A stretch of DNA of 64,000 nucleotides, taken from contig OY743184.1 of the NCBI GenBank assembly GCA_963555705.1, positions 23,782,859 to 23,846,858 of the forward strand, written 5' to 3'. Both the position numbers and the translations under genes were made by a program. The notes beneath the pieces are model-generated. The model saw only the letters and a list, made by a program, of their open reading frames with translations. It was not told the origin of the DNA and ran no database searches. Source of the stretch: Ligustrum vulgare (Eukaryota > Streptophyta > Magnoliopsida > Lamiales > Oleaceae). Below are positions 55,761 through 64,000 of this stretch, one piece after another; within the stretch, counting starts at the first letter, position 1; every line of letters begins with the position of its first letter.

Positions 55761-58640
55761 CTCCATCTTGTTTTCTTCCATGCGGACTTGATTTCGGAGC
55801 TTGAAAATGAGTCCCGCCATTGACTCTTGGACCTCTTTAGCCTTGGATCTTGTCATAGGACCCATCGGTGTTGTCATCGAGGGTTGACTTGTTTGACTTT
55901 GACTCGGTTGACCCCCTTGATTCTCATCATCCCCTCCCTCTTGAAAAGGATTCGACATCGAATCTTCACCTGCATCAAAAGGGGATAAGTCAGAGACATT
56001 AAAAGAAGCCGATACATTGTACTCACCAGGGAGGTCAAGCTTGTAGGCATTGTCATTGATCTTCTCGAGGATTTGGAAGGGGCCATCACCACGTGATTGT
56101 AGTTTTGATTTTCTTTGATTCGGGAACCGCTCCTTCCTCAAATGCAACCATACCCAATCACCTACCTCGAATGTCATTCGCTTTCTACCTTTGTTGGCAC
56201 TGGAGGCATATTGTTCATTCTTCTTCTCGATTTGGAGTTTGACTTTCTCGTGGAGAGATTTTACCAACTCCGCCTTTCTCTTCCCATCTAAACTACCTCT
56301 TTCATCAATAGGTAACGTAATCAAATCCAAAGGAGTTAAAGGGTTAAAACCATAAACAATCTCGAATGGAGAAAAAGAAGTAGTAGAATGAACACTTCGA
56401 TTATATGCAAATTCAACAAAAGGTAAACACTCTTCCCAATTCTTTAGGTTGCCCTTAAGGATGGTGCGAAGAAGTTGTGTTAAAGTTCTATTAACCACCT
56501 CGGTTTGGCCATCGGTTTGGGGATGACAAGTTGTCGAAAACAAAAGTTTAGTTCCCAATTTCCCCCACAAGACCTTCCAGAAGTGGCTAAGGAATTTAAC
56601 GTCCCTATCCAACACAATGCTCCTAGGAACCCCATGGAGTCGCACTATTTCCCTAAAGAATAGGTCGGCTATATGAATGGCATCATCGGTGTTATGACAA
56701 GCAAGGAAATGTGCCATTTTACTAAACCTATCTACAACCAAGAAGATGGAATCACTACCTTTTTTGACCTAGGCAATCCCAAAATAAAGTCCATAGACAT
56801 TTTCGTCCAAGGTTCACTAGGGAAAGGTAGGGGTGTATATAATCCATGTGGTTCTACCTTGGATTTGGCCTTCCTACAAGTTATGTACCTAGAACAAATT
56901 CTCCCAACGTATCTACTCAATTTAGGCCAAAAGAAATGTTCTTGTAAGATTTCCAAGGTTCTCCTTACCCAAAGTGTCCCATTAATCCTCCTCCATGGGC
57001 CTCCCTTACCATCAACTCCCTCAATGAGTAATTTAGCACACAAAGTTTACCTTCTCGAAACAAAAACCACTCATGCCTATAATACTTACCAAATCCAACC
57101 CTCTCACATGATATAAATATACTAGCAAAATCCGCATCATGCGCATACAAGTTCTTAATGCTCTCAAAACCCAACAATTTAGCACTCAAGGTAGTAATAA
57201 GAGCATACCTTCGAGAAAGGGCATCGGCTACCACATTCTCCTTACCTTGTTTGTATTTGATGACATAGGGAAAAGTTTCCACGTACTCCACCAATTTGGC
57301 ATGCCTCTTGCTCAACTTTCCTTGGCCCTTCAAGTGCTTCAATGACTCATGGTCGGTGTGAATGACGAACTCTCTAGGCCACAAGTAGTGGAGTCATGTC
57401 TCTAACAATCTCACCAACGCATAGAGCTCCTTGTCATAGGTGGGGTAGTTCAGGGTGGCTCCACTGAGCTTCTCGCTAAAGTAGGCAATCGGCCTTTTCT
57501 CCTGCATCAAAACTGCTCCAATACCTGTGCCTGAGGCATCACATTCAATCTCAAAAGTTTTATCAAAATTAGGCAAGGATAAAATCGGGGCGGTGCACAA
57601 TATGTTCTTTATTTCATTAAAGGCCTTTTCTTGCGCCTCCCCCCATTTAAACCCAACATGCTTTTTGACAACCTCGGTAAGTGGTGAAGCTAGTGAGCTG
57701 AAATCCTTGACAAAACGGCGATAAAAACTAGCTAGCCCATTGAAGCTTCTTTCCTTGGTGACACTTGTGGGAGTGAGCCATTCCTTAATGGCTTTGATCT
57801 TCTCCTCATCGACCTCTATCCCCTTAGTACTAACTACAAATCCAAGAAAGACCACACTCTCCATGCAAAAATTACACTTGTTGAAGTTAGCATACAATTG
57901 TTCTTCTTTTAAAACTAAAACTACACTCCTCAAGTGCTCAATATGCTCATTCAAATTCTTGCTATAAATCAAAATATCATCAAAGTAAACTACCACAAAT
58001 TTCCCAATGAATGCATGCAAAACATGGTTCATTAATCTCATAAAAGTGCTCGGTACATTAGTGAGACCGAAGGGCATAACCAACCACTCATATAAACCAT
58101 ATTTAGTTTTAAAAGCGGTTTTTCATTCATCTCCTTCTCTCATCCTAATTTGGTGGTATCCACTTCTCAAGTCGATTTTGCTAAAAATGCAAGAACCATG
58201 CAACTCATCTAGCATATCATCTAACCTAGGAATGGGGTGTCGATACTTTACCATTATGTTGTTAATGACTCGGAAATCGACGCACATTATAATGGTTCCA
58301 TCCTTCTTGGGCACTAGTATCACGGGAACGGCACAAGGACTCATGCTCTCACGAACATATCCTTTACTCCTCAACTTGTTTTTGGAGTTCCTTTGTCTCC
58401 TCCGGATTGCTTCGGTACGCCGGTCTATTTGTAATGACGGCTCCGGGGATGAAATCAATTTGATGCTCGATGCCTCTAATGGGTGGAAGCCCACTAGGCA
58501 TCTCCTCTGGGAAGACATCCTCGAACTCCTGCAACAAAGAAGTAGCTAAAGTGGGGAGGGAGGTGTGAGGGTCATCAAGTGTAAGGAGGGACTCCTTATA
58601 CACCATCAAAAGAATAGAATGATTTTTCTTTTAAAGCTCT
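55671..58640 (-). pseudogene. Chromovirus reverse transcriptase, RNase H and integrase
   Basis: Minus-strand order from 58640: RT fingers ([57 protein letters not shown] at 58123-58518), palm ([29 protein letters not shown] with catalytic YFDD) and RNase H ([20 protein letters not shown]) at 57394-58083. The RNase H end ([24 protein letters not shown]) is at 56965-57384 and the integrase HHCC region at 56732-57043. The integrase core is at 55671-56741 (VVDRFSKMAHFLACHN, IVLDRDVKFLSHFW, CHPQTDGQTEVVNRTL giving D-D-E), with the GPF/Y-like RGDGPFQILEKINDNAYKL module and a C-terminal GPMTRSKAKE tail. Few frame breaks (about 58085-58123, 57385, 56741-56965). One of the better-preserved elements here. 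Confidence 0.92.
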
Positions 58641-59640
58641 CTTCACATCACCTTTATTCGCATAAAAATTCATTATTTTCTTAATATCTTTTGCTCTCTT
58701 TCTTTTTTCTTGCATCCCCTCATTTTTTTTCTCACTACTTTTTTCCCCTCTTTTTTTCTCACTTTCTTTTTGTCCCCCACTCAACTCCATCTTTTTTTTT
58801 CTTCTTTCTTTTTCCTCCTCCTCCTCCCTCTTGAGTTTCAATTGGTCATTGTAAACTTCTTCCGGATTCAAAGGTAGGAGTGTTACGGGTTTCCCATTCA
58901 TTTGGAAGCTATACCTATTTTTCCTACCATCATGCAATACACTCCTATCATATTGCCATGGCCTCCCCAATAATATATGTGTAGCTTGCATGGGCACCAC
59001 ATCACAAAGTACTTGATCTTCATATGTCCCTACGTTGAAAGTAATTAATACTTGCTTGCTTACCTTCAACTCACCATAATCACTCAACCATTGTAACTTA
59101 TCAGGACTAGGATGTGGCATTAAAGGTAATCCCAACCTCTCTACCATACTAGTGCTAACTACATTGGTGCAACTTCCCCCATCAATGATGAGACTACACG
59201 CTTTGTCCTTCACAAGACACCTAGTATGGAAGATATTCTCCCTTTGCTTAGCCGCCTCATCCACCTTGGCTTGGGTGTTGAGAGATCTAATGGTGACTAA
59301 AGACTTGGGTGGACTAACAACTCCCTCCACCTCTTCTTCCTCGCCATCACTATCTCCTCTACATGGCACACCCTCTTCGTCTTCTTCATCTTTCGAGTAC
59401 CCCTCCCCGTTTTTAATAATCATCACCCTATTGTTAGGGCACTCTCGAGAATAATGCCCCAGTCCTCTACACTTGAAGCATTCTATATCCCGACTCCTAG
59501 AAGCGGGAGGAACAACCTTTGGTTTATCCTTGATGAAGCTAACTTCCTTTCCCTTGGAGGTTTCAATATTGTCCTTAAGTGGTGCCTTATCAACCTTTTC
59601 ACTCCCCCACTTAGACTTCCAATTGGAACTAGGACCCCAA
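58596..59640 (-). pseudogene. Chromovirus gag C-terminus and protease
   Basis: The CCHC knuckle CFKCRGLGHYSRECP is followed by an acidic linker, then the protease region HTRCLVKDKACSLIIDGGSC with TNVVSTSMVERLGL and ILLGRPWQYDRSVLHDGRKN. A Lys/Glu-rich linker leads to RT. The active site reads DGGS, a variant seen in this clade. The capsid part of gag is missing: the frame instead continues upstream into Copia sequence at about 59641, giving an open frame of 392 codons (58596-59774) across the junction. Confidence 0.85.
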
Positions 59641-60605
59641 GAATAAGAAATCCCTTCTGGAAGTAGCATGAATGGAGGCACCACTATCAATAGCCCAATT
59701 GAATTCTTGGTAAGCAAAAAATTAACTTCATCTACAGCATAAACTATGAGCATATCTTCAGTAGTAGCTGCCACTGTCTCCTTATCACCATCTTTCTTGT
59801 TACCTTTCCTTTGTTCAGAAGCTTGATCTCTCTTCCATTTACGTCAATGCTTCTTCATATGGCCTTTGTTGCCACAATAATAGCAATCAAAATCTTTCTT
59901 TTGCTGAGACTTGCCTCTGAATTTGTTACGATTCTTAGGATCTCTGCTTTTGCTTCTCCCCCTCTTTTCCATAAAAAGGGCCTTTGACTGAGAATATGAA
60001 GAACCAGATGTCTTCCTTCTTGTCTCTTCATTTAACAAGCCACTTTTTACCAAGCTCATAGACACCACTCCATCGGGGGCTGAATTGGTCACTGAAGCTC
60101 TGAAAGTTTCCCAGCTATCTAGCAAAGAACCCAAAAGCCACAAAGCTTGCACTTCATAATCAAAAGAAATTTTCATAGTGCCCAATGGATTTATAATTCC
60201 TTGCATCTCATTCAAGTGATCAGTAATAGGAGATCCATCTTTATACTTCAAATTCATAAGCTTTTTAATCAAAAACAATTTGTTTCCTTCAGCTTTTCTA
60301 GCATACAGCTCCTCCAGCTTTTTCCAAAGTGTGTGCGCATTAGTTTCATCAGCTATGTGATTTTGGACATTATCATCTACCCATTTCCTTATGTAGCCAC
60401 ATATTTGTCTATTTAACAATTTCCACTCAACATCACTTTTATCACTGGGCTTCCCCTCATCGTCTAAAATGGGAGTATGAAAATTTTTGTAATAGAGTAG
60501 ATCCTCCATTTTTCCTTTCCACATATGATAATTACTTCCATTTAAATTAATCATTCTACTGGTGTTCATTTCCTTGGTTATGCACAAACAATCTAATAAC
60601 CCCAA
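59641..60605 (-). pseudogene. Copia gag and protease start, fused to chromovirus
   Basis: Gag from ATG 60605 (or the next in-frame ATG): UBN2-type [60 protein letters not shown] and [12 protein letters not shown], a Ser/Lys/Arg-rich tail and the knuckle [14 protein letters not shown], whose final Cys codon is TGA. About 70 bp on, the protease active site WAIDSGASIHATSRRD is present but in another frame from the long ORF 58596-59774, which reads through it. Sequence then becomes chromovirus. The rest of Copia pol is absent. Confidence 0.88.
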
Positions 60606-60618
60606 ACTCTGATACTAT
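60606..60618 (-). other. Primer binding site of the fused Copia
   Basis: On the minus strand TAGTATCAGAGTTTGGGG follows the LTR end CGCAACA by one base, two changes from the initiator-tRNA-Met PBS TGGTATCAGAGC. Confidence 0.7.
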
Positions 60619-61384
60619 TGTTGCGCCAAGGATCACAAATCCAACCACACCAAGCAGAGTAAACAAAACAATTATATCACAATCAGAATCACAATGTGAA
60701 TATAACCCAACCAATCACACAATCAACACACTAACAGACACTTGTAAATAAAAATATGAACACCGATTTATCTTACGTGGAAAAACCCTCCAATGCGAAG
60801 GGAAAAAATCACGGGACCGTAGTCCACCCCAAACCTTCCACTATAACTTCAAAGTGGGTACACCAAGTGTTCTTCCCTAATCAAATATGGGATGAAAAAT
60901 AGAGCATTACAATATCACCTCAAAAATACAAAGAAACCATCACTAAAACAAGTGGAAAACCAAAGATAAAAGTTGGAAGAAATCACCAAAGAAACTAAAG
61001 TCTGTCACAAATAACTAGCTATAAGAAACTCCAAATGACGATCCAACCATCCAAAATCTAGGTATATACATCTAAAACCACCCTGCAAAATTTCAGCCCG
61101 ATCGGAGAAGAGATGACCACAAGTTGAAACTGATTTATGAGCCATTGTTTTCAAATCCGAGAATAGACAGCTTTCTTTCTTCTCTCTTTTGGTCTAAAAC
61201 CTTTTCCACCTCTCTCTATTCTTGTTTTGAGGCTTTCCCTAGTCTTTTTACTCAAAACCTAAAGTGTGAAAATAACACTTTTCATCCCCAAACTTTGTAA
61301 CAAAGGTTAAGTAAGTTCTTTTCATCTATATGGGCTTAAATAGATAAAATACATGGGCCATCCTCATAGAAGAGAAACCCAACA
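60619..61384 (-). repeat. 5' LTR of the fused Copia
   Basis: 766 bp; on the minus strand it starts TGTTGGGTTTCTCTTC at 61384 and ends TTGGCGCAACA at 60619. It abuts the Tat integrase remnant at 61385. The partner LTR is missing, so the insertion TSD (catgg outside) cannot be verified. Confidence 0.75.
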
Positions 61385-64000
61385 CATGGAATACAAGGCT
61401 CTGAAGAGGTTGACAAAAGCCTTCATATAGAAGATAAAATTATACAAGTCAAACATATAAGCTCTATGAAAACTTCGACGGAATAAGGTATTCTATAACA
61501 AGGTATACCTCGGGGCCCTTGCTTTGATTCTTCTTGCTTCTGCCTTGTCATCCGGCAACTTTCCTGATGTTAAATACTCACCGATCGGATCCATCCAACA
61601 TGGTTCATGATCTGAAATATCCATAACATCGGGCTGATGTGTATACTTGGCTCATGAAGAGTTCGCACGAATACGGTTTTCTCTAAGTGGTCAAGATTGG
61701 AAAAAGTTAATCTTGACAGAGCATCTGTTTTGTGATTAGCGGATCTTCGAATTTTGTCTATGCGGCAAGACTTGAACTTCCTCTGCAAGTCCAGAACCAT
61801 CATTCTATAAGATGATATTTTTTCATCTTTTGCTTCAAAAGTGCCGTTCACCTGCTCTACCACTAACTGTGATTCACTTAAGACTTAAAGTTGCTCAACC
61901 CCTAGGTGTTGAGCTGCTTGAAGTCCGACGATAACAGCTTCATATTCTGCATCATTATTAGTTGCTAGGAAATCAAACCTTATTGCACACTGAATTTCCA
62001 TTATGCCATCATCTTTCTTTAATATGATTCCGGTCCCCGAGCCTGCGGCATTCAATGCTTCATCCACTTGCAAAGTCCATGTGACATCTTCCCTGTCATG
62101 ACCTGTTGGCCTCCGAGGTCTTGGGGCGAGTTCAGCGACGAAGTCAGCCAAGACCTGTGCTTTTATAGAAGGCTGGGGTCTGAACTCAATGTCATATTCC
62201 CCAAGCTCGATTGACCATTTGAGTAAACGACAAGAGACGTCCGGTTTCTGCAAGATCTACTTCAAGGACTGATTTGTGAGGACGGTTATGGCATGGGCTT
62301 GAAAGTACGATATTAACTTTCTGGCTGCCGTAACCAAGGCAAGTGCGAGATGCTCTGCCAATGTATATCGGGTTTCTACGTCCAACATCATCTTACTGAC
62401 GTAATATATTAGTTTTTGAGCCTTCTCTTCCTCTGTAACCAAAATGGCGCTCACAGCATGATCAGATACTGCTAGATACAAGAACAGATTGTCCCATGGA
62501 TTTGGCTTTACCAATATCGGAGGAGTACCCAAGTATTCTTTCAACCTCCTGAAGGAGACCTCGCATTCCTCGTCCCATCTGAAGTCTTTGTTTCCTTGAA
62601 GAGTTTTGAAGAAGGGAAAACATTTGTCTGCTGCCCTTGACATAAATCGGCCCAATGCTGCCACTCTTCCTGTCAGCTTCTGCACTTCCCTGATATTTCG
62701 GGGGGGGGGGGTTCCATTGATGCTAGGGCTGAAATTTTATCTGGATTGACTTCGATAGCTCTCTGAGTGATCATGAATCCCAAAAACTTTCCCGAGCCTA
62801 CTCCAAAGGCGCACTTTACGGGATTCAGTTTCATTCGATGTTTTCTAAGTGTACTGAATATGTCCTCAAGGTCAGCAATGTGGTCTTTCTTTCTTGAGCT
62901 TTTTATGACCATGTCATCAATGTAGACCTCAATGTTAAGCCCGATGTGTCTGGAGAAGACCATGTTTACCAATCTCTGATAAGTAGCCCTAGCATTCTTT
63001 AATCCAAATGGCATGACCTTGTAGCAATATATTCCTTCATCTACCATGAAGGAAGTTTTTTCCTGATCTTCCTATACCATCCGAATTTGATGATATCCCG
63101 AGAAGGCGTCTAGGAAGCTGTAAAGTTCGGAGCCTGATGTGGAATCTACCAATCTGTCGATCCTGGGAAGAGGATAACTGTCTTTTGGACATGCTTTATT
63201 CAAGTCTGTGAAATCTATACAAACTCGCCACTTGCCGTTGGGCTTCTTCACCAAGACCACATTGGCTAGTCATTCTGGATATTTCACCTCCTTGATGAAT
63301 CCTGCCTTCAAGAGTTTATCTACTTCCTCTTTTATTATCTGCCTCCTTTCTGTGGCAAACTGTCTTCTTCGCTGTTTTACAGGCTTCTTATCAGGTATGA
63401 CGTTGAGCCTGTGTTCGACAAGTGCGAGATCGATCCCGGGCATATCTTCAGCACTCCATGCAAATACATCGATATTCTTCTTTAAACACTGAGACAACTC
63501 CTCCTTCATTAGTTTGGGGAGCTCTTTCCCAATTGTGAAGCTCTTCCCTTCTGAAATTTGAACTTCTTCCAACTCCTCTACTGGCGACATTCTTTCTTCC
63601 ACGGGAAGTTCTATTGACATCAGATTTGTCTTACCCTTTCCAATACAGGTGATATAGCAACTTCTAGCCAGCGATTGACTTCCCTGAATAGTTGCTATAC
63701 CTGCGGAAGTTGGGAACTTGATCGCCAGGTGATATGTCGATACTATAGCTCTTAGGCTGTTCAGGAATGATCTTCCCAAGATAGCATTGTAGGCCATAGG
63801 AGTTTTGACGACCTGGAACCGAGTCATCATTGTTACTCGTTTCTCTTCTGATCCTAGTGAGGTGGGAAGGTCAATTAGGCCTTCGAGTTTCACGGTTCCT
63901 CCACCAAACCCAGTTAGGGGAGTAATGACATGTCGAAACCGATCTTTGGGGAGCTGCATCTGATTGAAAGCTTCCAAGGAAAGAACATTGGGTGCGCTTC
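61385..64000 (-). pseudogene. Tat-lineage gypsy pol (protease to integrase start), runs off the edge
   Basis: Minus-strand order from 64000: protease-type region (AYNAILGRSFLNSLRAIVST, YHLAIKFPT, 63600-63977). RT start: DVFAWSAEDMPGIDLALVEH (63440-63500), then VLVKKPNGKWRVCIDFTDLN (63072-63260), MPFGLKNARATYQRLVN and VYIDDMVIKS with catalytic YIDD (62673-63047). RNase H follows at 62257-62685. A second, archaeal-type RNase H (WTLQVDEALNAAGSGTGIIL, NNDAEYEAVIVGLQAAQ; 61885-62253) is diagnostic of Tat/Ogre elements. The start of integrase (GKLPDDKAEARRIKARAPRY, about 61490-61560) is cut at 61385 by the Copia LTR. Stops after KYPE and RMV and a frameshift at a G11 run (62699-62710) break the gene. 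Confidence 0.9.

Overview
The window is nuclear DNA of a flowering plant, most likely a eudicot. It is AT-rich and consists almost entirely of nested transposable elements. Every large coding signal except one short gene belongs to LTR retrotransposons (Copia, Sirevirus, Athila, Tat, chromovirus) or DNA transposons (CACTA, hAT, PIF/Harbinger). The exception is a plausible host gene, a mini zinc finger (MIF, ZF-HD family) protein encoded on the minus strand at 10998-11291. A second host signal is a short exon-like piece resembling ARPC2B, an ARP2/3 complex subunit, at about 38940-39038.

Layout. 1-7314: a minus-strand Copia element cut by the left window edge, with a Cassandra-type 5S-containing solo LTR inside its reverse transcriptase and a CACTA element inside its long LTR. 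7424-9690: fragments of a PIF/Harbinger transposase and a Ty3/gypsy pol, and a possible LTR. 9700-12350: the MIF gene island. 12361-15251: a non-autonomous hAT element, two Tourist-like MITEs and microsatellites. 15291-18430: CACTA element I with a five-exon TNPA-like gene, joined to a second repeat family. 18440-21600: an unassigned open stretch and a decayed plus-strand Copia. 21600-26239: a G-quadruplex candidate, two more hAT-type elements with target-site duplications, a hairpin MITE, a CACTA end and a solo LTR. 26290-36165: a minus-strand Sirevirus with gag, pol and an envelope-like third ORF; its 5' LTR is truncated. 36195-38935: gypsy gag-protease cut by an Athila-type LTR. 38940-40798: ARPC2B fragment and CACTA end fragments. 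41801-44590: a CA/TA microsatellite and a minus-strand Copia. 44600-51200: CACTA element II with TNPD- and TNPA-like genes; the last TNPA codons are split by a 1476-bp solo LTR with a perfect TSD. 51201-55171: the 5' half of an Athila element. 55172-59640: a minus-strand chromovirus fused to a Copia gag/protease (59641-61384). 61385-64000: a Tat-lineage gypsy pol running off the right edge.

Almost all element ORFs carry stops and frameshifts, so these are decaying copies. Several insertions can be ordered in time because removing them restores a reading frame: Cassandra into Copia RT, and the Athila-type solo LTR into CACTA TNPA. No bacterial-type operon, CRISPR array or defence system is present. 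The least expected patterns are: clusters of short perfect GC-rich palindromes upstream of the presumed TATA boxes in two unrelated LTR families; the palindrome-packed 3' subterminal array of the CACTA at 4802-6004; a 17-bp copy of a CACTA terminus inside that element's own transposase exon; and an uninterrupted ORF crossing a Copia/chromovirus junction.

Family assignments rest on recognised protein motifs, LTR/TIR ends and TSDs read by eye; no database search was run.
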